From: Bacillota bacterium
Lineage (GTDB): Bacteria; Bacillota; Clostridia; Lachnospirales; Anaerotignaceae
NCBI GenBank assembly: GCA_019422105.1
Contig: JAHZDZ010000003.1
Location: 162,230-226,229, forward strand
DNA: 64,000 nt
Direction of reading: 5' to 3'
Shown here: in pieces, positions 57,609-64,000 of the stretch
How positions within the stretch are numbered: position 1 is the first letter of the stretch
How the letters are laid out: each line of letters begins with the position of its first letter
Position numbers and translations under genes: made by a program
The notes under the pieces: generated by a model
What the model saw: only the letters and a program-made list of their open reading frames with translations
The model's database searches: none
Told to the model about the DNA's origin: nothing

Positions 57609-58124
57609 TTACAGAGAGGAAAGGATTTTTTTGAAAATATGGTAATGTACCTGTTCATCAGAGGCCAGCTTCAAAAGTATTTCTGATACATATTTGTCCT
57701 TAATTATTCTTGCGTGGCTGTGATACATGTGAAAAGCATTTTCTTCTCCCAGCATATTCAGCTGAAGTGTTTTTTTGAAGTCCTTTTCATAGACAATAAA
57801 ATTACCGTTCCATGCCGAGCAGGAATCGTTGGGAATGCCTTGACACTTTGGATTACCGCCAAGGAGTGTAATCAGCTGCCCCAATATATCCAGATGATGC
57901 ATTTCCACTTCGGCAATTTTTAAAATAAGATTTTTAAAATCGCCTTTTTCATTTTGGAATATCCAATTTTCATAAATGTATTGATAAATAGCTGTCATTT
58001 CACTGCCTGAGGAGGCCATGTCCTCCATAAGCAATGAGGCGTAATCTGTATTTTTTCTTTCCACGCGAATCTGCGGGTAGGGAAAAGGGGACGTGACCTT
58101 TATCGAGGATTGTTTTTGCTCCAT
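57609..58124 (-). CDS. Ferritin-like domain protein (rubrerythrin-like)
   Basis: A 171-residue four-helix protein. Di-iron-type residues are visible as glutamate in SGSEMTAIYQYIYENW, E-x2-H in IAEVEMHHLDILGQLI, glutamate in LGEENAFHMYHSHARII and an E-x2-H-like DEQVHYHIF. This fits the ferritin-like/rubrerythrin superfamily, possibly the manganese-catalase or CotJC-like branch found in spore formers. No rubredoxin domain is fused. Start ATG 58124 follows GGAGTG on the minus strand. Likely role is peroxide or iron handling. Confidence 0.72.
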   Translation of the reverse strand: MEQKQSSIKVTSPFPYPQIRVERKNTDYASLLMEDMASSGSEMTAIYQYIYENWIFQNEKGDFKNLILKIAEVEMHHLDILGQLITLLGGNPKCQGIPNDSCSAWNGNFIVYEKDFKKTLQLNMLGEENAFHMYHSHARIIKDKYVSEILLKLASDEQVHYHIFKKILSSL

Positions 58125-58436
58125 TTTTTTCACTCCGTGTTTTCTTTTACAATTAATATATTGAGCATGAGCTGGGAATATGAGTAGGGCCGTATTTTAC
58201 CGGCCATGAAATTTAATTCAATATGGTATCGTATTTTTTATTCCTATGGCATTGTGGTAACGGATTGGCTTCAAAAGTTGTTCAATCCGCAAAAATAGCC
58301 ACACTGTTGCCAATTTATTGCTGGCGCAATAAAAATGACAGAGAGGAAACGGTCAGTATTGCTGCGGTTATTGGAATGAAATTCGTTCAATCGGTAAATA
58401 ATGTTTGTATAAAAGAATTCCAGGAGGTTTTGAATA
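58125..58436. other. Region with degenerate repeat copy C
   Basis: Includes the palindromic repeat unit(s) C (58240-58405) and the ribosome binding site CAGGAGGTTTTG of the next gene. No other gene is supported. Confidence 0.5.
58240..58405 (-). repeat. Palindromic repeat, degenerate copy C (inverted)
   Basis: On the plus strand: ACGGATTG...CAATCCG, then AAAAATAGCC..., TTATTGC, GCGCAATAAAAA, GAGGAAACGG, and a worn second unit. This is the reverse complement of the array A/B unit. Hairpin 2 is retained; hairpin 1 has partly decayed (TAGCCACACTGTTGCCA). Confidence 0.7.
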
Positions 58437-59075
58437 ATGGATTTATCCGCACTCTTTAAAATAACATATGGTCTTTTTATAGTAGGCGTAGAGCATAATA
58501 ACAAGTTGAACGGCTGTGTTATCAATACAGCCTCACAGGTGACAGCAGAGCCTCCCAGGGTGATAGTCACCATGCAGAAGGATACCCTCACAGCAGAGAT
58601 GATAAATCAGAAAAAAAGCATGTCCTTATCGGTACTTTCTCATGCGTGTACAATGGATATGATAACAAAATTTGGTTACCATTCCGGCAGGGATACCGAT
58701 AAATTTAAGGATATTGATTTTAAGAGAGATGAACAGGGAAATCCATATATTCCCTCAGTTTCAAATGCTGTTGTTAACCTTAAGGTGGAGAGAACAGAGG
58801 ATGTGGATACACACTGGCTTTTTATCTGTTCGGTTGAGGATACCTTTCGCACCGGAAACGAGCCGAGCCTGACCTATGATGATTATCGAAAATTAAAGGA
58901 CGGAAAGGGCAATTCCTCCAAATTGGAAGAGGAGAAGGAAGCTCCTGTCAAATATATTTGTACCGTCTGTCATTATGTCTATGACGGTGACGTTCCTTTT
59001 GAAGATCTTCCTGATGATTATATCTGCCCTATCTGCAAGGTGCCAAAATCGAAATTTGTTCCGTTAAACGAATAA
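58437..59075 (+). CDS. Flavin reductase-rubredoxin fusion (high-molecular-weight rubredoxin type)
   Basis: A 212-residue two-domain redox protein. Residues 1-150 are a flavin-reductase-like FMN domain (GCVINTASQVTAEPPRVIVT, SLSVLSHACTMDMITKFGYH). Residues 165-212 are a rubredoxin with both CxxC pairs: YICTVCHYVYDGD and DYICPICKVPKSKF. Such proteins in acetogenic clostridia pass electrons from NAD(P)H via FMN and rubredoxin to oxygen-reducing flavodiiron proteins. No flavodiiron gene is in the window. The ATG follows CCAGGAGG. A bidirectional terminator separates it from the collagen-like gene. Confidence 0.9.
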   Translation: MDLSALFKITYGLFIVGVEHNNKLNGCVINTASQVTAEPPRVIVTMQKDTLTAEMINQKKSMSLSVLSHACTMDMITKFGYHSGRDTDKFKDIDFKRDEQGNPYIPSVSNAVVNLKVERTEDVDTHWLFICSVEDTFRTGNEPSLTYDDYRKLKDGKGNSSKLEEEKEAPVKYICTVCHYVYDGDVPFEDLPDDYICPICKVPKSKFVPLNE

Positions 59076-59083
59076 TACACAGT

Positions 59084-59112
59084 AAAAAAGGCCATGTAAT
59101 ATGGCCTTTTTT
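59084..59112. terminator. Bidirectional terminator between rubredoxin and collagen-like genes
   Basis: AAAAAAGGCCAT (59084-59095) and ATGGCCTTTTTT (59101-59112), perfect 12 bp arms around GTAAT. Confidence 0.9.
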
Positions 59113-59118
59113 GTTATA

Positions 59119-60036
59119 TCAGGATCGAATGACACCGGCGGCGCGCAAAGATGCCAAAAGGCTGTTCACGGTACTGATAACAGTTGCCAGTTCAGCTCCC
59201 GCTGCAATATCCGCTACAGCTGCGCCTGGCGTGAGCGTGCCGGCAGGTCCCGTAGGTCCGGTGGGGCCGGTAGCGCCTGTGATACCGGTGGCTCCGGTAG
59301 CGCCTCTTGGTATGATAAAGTCAAGCTGATGGTTAGGAGCGCCTGTATCGTTGACGGAAGCCTGTGTGCCGGGTTCTGCGGTTGTTGTGCTTCTGACTGC
59401 CAGGGTCTGTGTACCGCCAGTGGCTCCGGTGGGACCGGTAGCGCCTGTAGCACCTGTTATACCGGTAGGCCCGGTAGGACCTGTAGGCCCCGTAGGTCCG
59501 GTTACGCCTGCAATACCGGTGGCACCCGTAATACCAGTAGGTCCGGTAGGCCCTGTAATGCCGGTAGGCCCTGTGGGACCTGTTAAGCCAGTAGGTCCGG
59601 TAGGCCCTGTAGGTCCAGTTAAACCAGTAGGTCCAGTAGGACCTGTTACACCGTTAATACCGTTTGCTCCTGTTGCTCCAGTAGGGCCGGGGATACCCTG
59701 AAGACCCTGAACGCCCTGTGGACCTGTAGGTCCGATAGGACCCGTAGGACCCTGTATACCCATAGGACCGGTGGGACCCGGACGACCTGGTGCACCGGGA
59801 ATACCGGGAATGCCCTGAGGACCGGTAGGGCCTGTTGGACCTATAATGGCAGAGGGGCAGCAACTGTTACAACTTGGATGGCAGCCGTTACCGGGAAACA
59901 TACCGCCGTTACCGGGAAAAGAGCCGTTTCCTGAGCAGGAACCGTTACCGGGGAAGGCGCCGTTTCCACACTGGTCACACGGGTAAGCAGGTTGAACAGG
60001 AAACATATTATCATTATTACAATTAAAATTAATCAT
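59119..60036 (-). CDS. Collagen-like exosporium/spore surface protein (BclA-like)
   Basis: A 305-residue protein. The first 70 residues are rich in N, C, P and G (FPVQPAYPCDQCGNGAFPGN). Residues about 70-215 are Gly-X-Y repeats, largely GPT and GAT/GIT triplets, able to form a collagen triple helix. A non-collagen insertion NHQLDFIIPRGATG splits the repeats, and the C-terminal end (VADIAAGAELATVISTVNSL then LASLRAAGVIRS) resembles the short trimerising tail of clostridial and bacillar BclA/BclB proteins. These coat spores as glycosylated filaments. Start ATG 60036 follows GGAGGTC on the minus strand. Confidence 0.85.
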   Translation of the reverse strand: MINFNCNNDNMFPVQPAYPCDQCGNGAFPGNGSCSGNGSFPGNGGMFPGNGCHPSCNSCCPSAIIGPTGPTGPQGIPGIPGAPGRPGPTGPMGIQGPTGPIGPTGPQGVQGLQGIPGPTGATGANGINGVTGPTGPTGLTGPTGPTGPTGLTGPTGPTGITGPTGPTGITGATGIAGVTGPTGPTGPTGPTGITGATGATGPTGATGGTQTLAVRSTTTAEPGTQASVNDTGAPNHQLDFIIPRGATGATGITGATGPTGPTGPAGTLTPGAAVADIAAGAELATVISTVNSLLASLRAAGVIRS

Positions 60037-60480
60037 GTGCAAGACCTCCAATTTTTTTGTTTGGACTTACCTCGTCCTATAATTAGTTTATGAGAAAGGT
60101 TAATATTGGTGCTTGTTAGATAAAAATTATAGGCTGTAAGCGAATCGCCGTACAAAAAATAGCATAAAACGGAAAGAACCTGCGTATTTGGCTGGTAATA
60201 CCAGTTGAGCCGTGTATTTACAAAAAATGTAGACCTTATTTGAATGATGTTTCAAAGGGTGCAGGACAAAGTTATTTTACTGTCTGTTCTCCTGCTGCTT
60301 TCAGTTTCTTTCTGATGGACTGCAAATAATATGTTTCTTGATGCTCTGTGAAAACCGCTGTCACAGACTACAGCCCATGATTCTTTTAACGCCTGATTCA
60401 TATACTGCTGCAATCAGTTTCAATGCCTTTACAAAGAGACAGTACCGTTTCTGGCAGTAATATTGTGATTGAATAAATGC
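60037..60480. other. Region upstream of the collagen-like gene with a possible gene remnant
   Basis: About 440 bp. The 60052-60240 part presumably holds the promoter of the collagen-like gene, possibly read by a sporulation sigma factor, but I could not fix its elements. A minus-strand coding remnant may lie at 60272-60461. Confidence 0.4.
60272..60461 (-). pseudogene. Possible coding remnant
   Basis: On the minus strand one frame gives KRYCLFVKALKLIAAVYESG before a stop; after a frame change another gives TEHQETYYLQSIRKKLKAAG and then a stop at 60272-60274. Both look protein-like, but the pieces are short, in different frames and lack a start. Family not recognised. Confidence 0.25.
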
Positions 60481-61644
60481 TTATCCTCTGCTTTTTCTCA
60501 ACATCTGCTCATGCATAATAGTCATAAGAATTAATATCCCAAGCAGATACAGCGGCAGTAATGCCGCATGGACATAGCTTGTAATTAGACCAAAAAGAGA
60601 CGGCATGAAACAGGATCCTACATAAGCGCTGGCCATCTGTACCCCAATAACAGCCTGTGATTTATCAGCGCCAAAGTGCTCGGGAGTAGAATGAATAACG
60701 GAGGGGTAGATTGGTGCACAGCCAAGGCCGACCAAAATTATCCCCATCAGCGGGGTATACCCATTATATGGAAGCAGCAAGGCTATGATACCAAGCAGAA
60801 TCATGCCCTGTCCCAGCCGTACCATTTCCGCATCCCCCAATTTCATGGTGAAAAATCCGCTTAAGCCTCTGCCTACAGTGATTCCGACAAAAAATAGCCC
60901 GGCGAATCCGGCCGCCGTTTCTGGCGAAATGCCTTTGTGTAAAACGAAATAACTGCTTGCCCATAAACCCGCTGTTTGCTCCAAAGCGCAATAACAAAAA
61001 AATGTTGCCATTACTTCTTTTGCCCCGGGAAGCTCTATTATCTGACGCAGGGAGAGGGCCTTATCCGCTGTGGAGTGCTGTTCTTTTTTATAGACGGTTC
61101 TGTTTTTCCAAAGCGGCAGACTAAACAGCAAAATGACGGTTAGTACAATTTGCAGAATCGCAATATACCGATACCCCATATTCCAGCTTTGGCCGCTTGT
61201 CAATACATAGCTCATGACGGATGGCCCCAGGGACGCACCAACTCCCCACATACAATGAAGCCAGCTCATATGACGGCTTTTGTAGTGCAGTGCAACATAA
61301 TTGTTGAGGGCCGCGTCAACACTGCCTGCACCAAGACCGTAAGGGACTGCCCAAAGACAGAGCAGCCAGAAAAAATGGCTGAGCGAAAAGCCCAGTAATG
61401 CCAGGGCAGTCATGAAAACGCTGATTACCGTCACCTTTCCCGTGCCTAGTTTTTGCGTTAGCCTGTCGCTTAATAGACTGGAAATAATGGTTCCAAGGGC
61501 GATTATCATGGAAATGATACCGGCATAAGAAATTGCTACACCAAATTCACCGTACATTGATGGCCAGGCCGAGCCGAGAAGGGCGTCCGGTAAGCCAAGG
61601 CTGATAAAGGACAGGTAAATAACCGCTAAGAGTAATTGAATCAT
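60481..61644 (-). CDS. MFS transporter
   Basis: A 387-residue major facilitator protein with twelve predicted helices. The N-terminus LLLAVIYLSFISLGLPDALL, the A-motif-like SDRLTQKLGTGKVTV, and VPYGLGAGSVDAALNNYVAL resemble the fucose-permease/YbfB-like sugar group. IIPIYPSVIHSTPEHFGADK-like APIYPSVIHSTPEHFGADKS occurs in the second half. Substrate unknown. The ATG on the minus strand follows TCAGGAGGAAA. It is divergent from an AraC regulator, a frequent pairing for a sugar or drug transporter and its activator. Confidence 0.85.
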   Translation of the reverse strand: MIQLLLAVIYLSFISLGLPDALLGSAWPSMYGEFGVAISYAGIISMIIALGTIISSLLSDRLTQKLGTGKVTVISVFMTALALLGFSLSHFFWLLCLWAVPYGLGAGSVDAALNNYVALHYKSRHMSWLHCMWGVGASLGPSVMSYVLTSGQSWNMGYRYIAILQIVLTVILLFSLPLWKNRTVYKKEQHSTADKALSLRQIIELPGAKEVMATFFCYCALEQTAGLWASSYFVLHKGISPETAAGFAGLFFVGITVGRGLSGFFTMKLGDAEMVRLGQGMILLGIIALLLPYNGYTPLMGIILVGLGCAPIYPSVIHSTPEHFGADKSQAVIGVQMASAYVGSCFMPSLFGLITSYVHAALLPLYLLGILILMTIMHEQMLRKSRG

Positions 61645-61696
61645 ATCTTTTCCTCCTGAATATGTTTTCTGTTATAAGAATACCGTCCAGAGCAGC

Positions 61697-61725
61697 TTGA
61701 TTCAATTTGATTTTAGACGTATACT
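61697..61725 (+). promoter_or_regulatory. Promoter of the AraC-family gene
   Basis: TTGATT (61697-61702), 17 bp, TATACT (61720-61725), about 30 bp before the gene start. Confidence 0.6.
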
Positions 61726-61756
61726 ATAACAAAAACGACCAAAGGCAGGTGTAAGC

Positions 61757-62671
61757 ATGGGACTGCAAAAATGTGGATTAAACTTAAACCGGAAACAGAG
61801 AGAGCTGCAACCTCACGGTACGATTGCCTTTCCCTGCGCCGGATATTCGGAGCTGCACACAAACAAACCGGAAGATGTGATTCCTTGGCATTGGCATGAG
61901 GAATTAGAAATAGTATATATTAAAAACGGGGAATTGAGACTGCAAATACCGGCAGTTACTTTTGACCTGAAAAAGGGGGACTGTATTGTAATAAATTCCA
62001 GTATCCTGCATTATGGTTATACTGCGGCCTGCTGTGAGTTATGCTCACTGGTTTTTAGTCCAATGCTGATAGCGGGTACCAGCGACTCTGTTTTTACAAA
62101 AAAGTATCTCTCTCCTCTTATTTCCTGTCCGTCCTTTCATGCGTTTTTATTAACCGATGGCAATAATCGGAAAGAGATTGGAGATTTTATTAATGCTTTT
62201 GAAGCTTTGGCCTGCGATGCTGACGGAATGGAGTTTACAGTTAGAGAAAGCCTGTCTCATATTTGCTTTTTTTTGTATCAGCAGTTTGAAAAAAATATGG
62301 GCATTTTAGAGAAGCATTTGGATTTGGATAACCTGCGTATGAGAAAGATGCTGGATTATATCCATGAGAATTTTGCCGAGAATATTACTTTGGCACAGAT
62401 AGCGAAAGAAGCCGATATTGGAGAAAGGGAGTGCCTTCGCTGTTTTAAAAGGACAATACAAACCTCACCTATGCAATATTTAGTGAAATATAAGATTTTG
62501 CAGAGCGCGGCGCTGCTTTTACAAAATCCTTCCCACAGTATATCTGAAATTGCAATGCAGTGCGGTTTTGACAGTCCGAGTAATTTTTCAAAAATGTTCA
62601 GACGTTTTTATGCCTGTACGCCAAAGGAATATAAAAACCGCCATAGAAACGCTGAGGAAGGTCTTCTGTGA
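61757..62671 (+). CDS. AraC-family transcription regulator
   Basis: A 304-residue regulator. Residues about 30-120 form a cupin-like sensing domain (VIPWHWHEELEIVYIKNGEL then KKGDCIVINSSILHYGY). The last 100 residues carry the two AraC helix-turn-helix motifs: MLDYIHENFAENITLAQIAK and SISEIAMQCGFDSPSNFSKM, ending RRFYACTPKEYKNR. It lies divergent from the MFS transporter and probably controls it in response to a small ligand, perhaps a sugar. The ATG follows AAAGGCAGGTG. Confidence 0.9.
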   Translation: MGLQKCGLNLNRKQRELQPHGTIAFPCAGYSELHTNKPEDVIPWHWHEELEIVYIKNGELRLQIPAVTFDLKKGDCIVINSSILHYGYTAACCELCSLVFSPMLIAGTSDSVFTKKYLSPLISCPSFHAFLLTDGNNRKEIGDFINAFEALACDADGMEFTVRESLSHICFFLYQQFEKNMGILEKHLDLDNLRMRKMLDYIHENFAENITLAQIAKEADIGERECLRCFKRTIQTSPMQYLVKYKILQSAALLLQNPSHSISEIAMQCGFDSPSNFSKMFRRFYACTPKEYKNRHRNAEEGLL

Positions 62672-62961
62672 ATGATGCTCCTTTTGCTGTCATAAGGACA
62701 GAACTTTTATAGATTATCCGATGCAAAGCCAGAACGGGAAGAAATGCCTTGACGCTTGATTTTCATGAGGTTTGCGCAAAGGAATCGGTTTGAAATCTTT
62801 CACTGCAAAACCATTCCCTTTTGCCAGAGCAGATGCAGTATTGCCTCAGCTTTGACAAAAGGAGTGGTATCAGTGGCAGATATGGAGGAATGTACATGAA
62901 TGCCTATCAGCGGCAATAAAACAGCGCATATCCGTAGCAAGGTTTTATTTTATATTACAGG
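62672..62961. other. Gene-free region between the AraC and MerR genes
   Basis: About 290 bp between convergent genes. No gene, strong terminator or repeat was recognised. Confidence 0.4.
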
Positions 62962-63765
62962 TTATATTAAAATTTGAATCTCGTAAGGTGTATTGATATA
63001 TTCCTTTAAATTGTCTTCATATTCGCACGCCATAACATAACGCGGCGTAACCTCCAATTTTTTAAAATAATTGTTCAGACTTATTACGTTTCCGAAATCT
63101 CCGGCCAGAATTTTTGCTCTGAAACAAAGATATTCGCCTTCCGGCATTACAATGATATTATCACTTTGAAAATTTGGCCTTTCCTTTATTTTCATCGTTA
63201 CATAAAGGGGATAAAATTCTCTTTTTATCAGACTGTTATAATCAAGGATATAATTCCATTGCCTTAGGTATTTTAAATTTTTGAAATTTTCCTGGCTTTT
63301 TAATTTGGAAAGACGTAATTCGTTGTCTGATATTGTCTCGCCTTCAAAACATGGCACCGCGGCAAAATACCTTTCCTCCATTTTGATGGAATAGAAATCG
63401 GAGGAGGGCTTTACCGTGTCCATATATTCAAAATAATCGATATACCAGTCTATATCTTTTATCTTTTCACGGCTTTTTTTGATTGCTTCTTCATATTCTT
63501 TCCTTTGCTTTTTCAGATAGGGGAGCAGTTTTGTGACACTTCCGCTTTTGATGATCTCTTTAATTTCTGATAAAGGGAGGCCAATATTTTTCAAATACCT
63601 GATTCTGTCTATGTAGTGAAACTGATTCAGCGAGTAATATCGATAACCGGTTTGAGAATCGACAAGCTCAGGGTGAATCAGCCCAATTTCATCATAGTAT
63701 CTCAGGGTTGAAGCGGTTGTGTTTAACAGACTGGCGGTTTCACCAACTGTAAAGTATGTTTTCAT
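62962..63765 (-). CDS. MerR-family transcription regulator with effector domain
   Basis: A 267-residue MerR protein. TVGETASLLNTTASTLRYYD (residues 5-24) is the winged helix start, followed by YRYYSLNQFHYIDRIRYLKN, and a coiled coil (residues about 80-115, KKQRKEYEEAIKKSREKIKD). The C-terminal 150 residues resemble the GyrI-like drug-binding domain of BltR/BmrR (YFAAVPCFEGETISD, IIVMPEGEYLCFRAKI). It probably responds to a small hydrophobic effector. Targets are not in the window. The ATG follows AAAGGAGTG on the minus strand. Confidence 0.85.
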   Translation of the reverse strand: MKTYFTVGETASLLNTTASTLRYYDEIGLIHPELVDSQTGYRYYSLNQFHYIDRIRYLKNIGLPLSEIKEIIKSGSVTKLLPYLKKQRKEYEEAIKKSREKIKDIDWYIDYFEYMDTVKPSSDFYSIKMEERYFAAVPCFEGETISDNELRLSKLKSQENFKNLKYLRQWNYILDYNSLIKREFYPLYVTMKIKERPNFQSDNIIVMPEGEYLCFRAKILAGDFGNVISLNNYFKKLEVTPRYVMACEYEDNLKEYINTPYEIQILI

Positions 63766-63860
63766 CGGATTTCACTCCTTTTATTACGAACTGCATAAAA
63801 AATATTGGAACCTCTCAAACGTATCTCTTTTTGGAAAGCAAAAAATGACGAAATGAAACG

Positions 63861-64000
63861 AAGGAAACGGATTGAATAGAGAAACGATTACAATTCAATC
63901 CGTAAAAATAGCCACGCTGCTATTCTTTATTGCTGCGCAATAAAACAAAAATAGAGGAAACGGATTGAATAGAGAAACGATTACAATTCAATCCGTAAAA
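63861..64000 (-). repeat. Palindromic repeat array D (inverted, runs off window)
   Basis: Two units with a period of 93 bp; the hairpin-2 segments (ACGGATTGAAT...ATTCAATCCGT) of both are identical over about 40 bp. Between them are ATAGC-CACGCT-GCTAT (hairpin 1) and TTATTGCTGCGCAATAA. It is the reverse complement of the array A/B unit and continues past the right edge. Confidence 0.88.

Noticed and set aside
59351..59701. Plus-strand frame rich in PVGPV repeats
   Set aside because: It is the antisense image of the collagen-like gene's GPT triplets; the minus strand has the ribosome binding site, proper ends and family features.
1..64000. tRNA, rRNA or tmRNA genes
   Set aside because: No cloverleaf with a conserved T-loop (GTTCRANNC) and CCA end, and no rRNA-like stretch, was recognised by eye. 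A covariance search would be decisive.

Overview
The window looks like chromosome from an anaerobic, spore-forming member of the Clostridia (Bacillota). The evidence is the smc-ftsY and scpA-scpB-dacF neighbourhoods, an IspH-ribosomal S1 fusion gene of clostridial type, a ZTP riboswitch before purH, a collagen-like spore-surface protein, strong AGGAGG ribosome binding sites and a rubredoxin-type oxygen-protection gene. A Lachnospirales-like lineage is my best guess; that is inference, not proof.

Layout. 1-5.9 kb: tail of a LysR gene, then smc and ftsY. 6-11 kb: a YitT membrane protein, a DacF-type carboxypeptidase, a lipoprotein and the azlCD exporter. 11.7-16.7 kb: a degenerate M50 peptidase, scpA-scpB, a second DacF, an RluB-type pseudouridine synthase, and a small mobile element lying inside that gene's terminator. 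17.2-22.8 kb: a tight operon of histidine phosphatase, flavoprotein, aroH, cmk, plsC and ispH-rpsA. 23.5-30.8 kb: a stalk-domain protein, an isolated holin-amidase lysis cassette, a polyprenyl sugar transferase, an FNT transporter, an exonuclease and a flavodoxin. 31-48.6 kb: a PBSX-like contractile-tail phage element. 48.9-54.6 kb: ZTP riboswitch-purH, then mltG-trmR-trhP. 54.8-63.8 kb: small helical proteins, trxB, a ferritin-like protein, a flavin reductase-rubredoxin, the collagen-like protein, an MFS transporter beside an AraC regulator, and a MerR regulator.

The phage element has a LexA-type self-cleaving repressor, Cro, a late regulator, both terminase subunits, portal, scaffold, capsid, connectors, sheath, tube, a tail chaperone with a canonical -1 frameshift, baseplate and fibre. 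It has no integrase, no replication genes and no adjoining lysis genes. The tape-measure position holds only a 265-residue protein. The terminase small subunit has no ATG, GTG or TTG start at its conserved N-terminus, and a weak terminator sits directly before its ribosome binding site. Together these suggest a host-resident particle (PBSX-like or gene-transfer-agent-like), or a decaying prophage, rather than an ordinary temperate phage.

The intergenic DNA is rich in repeats. The most striking is a family of 86-93 bp units, in tandem at four places, each able to fold into two hairpins closed by GCAATAAAAA/TTTTTATTGC. The hairpin arms change together between loci, which suggests a selected DNA or RNA structure. 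Three other dispersed repeat types and a MITE-like insertion with a target duplication were also seen.
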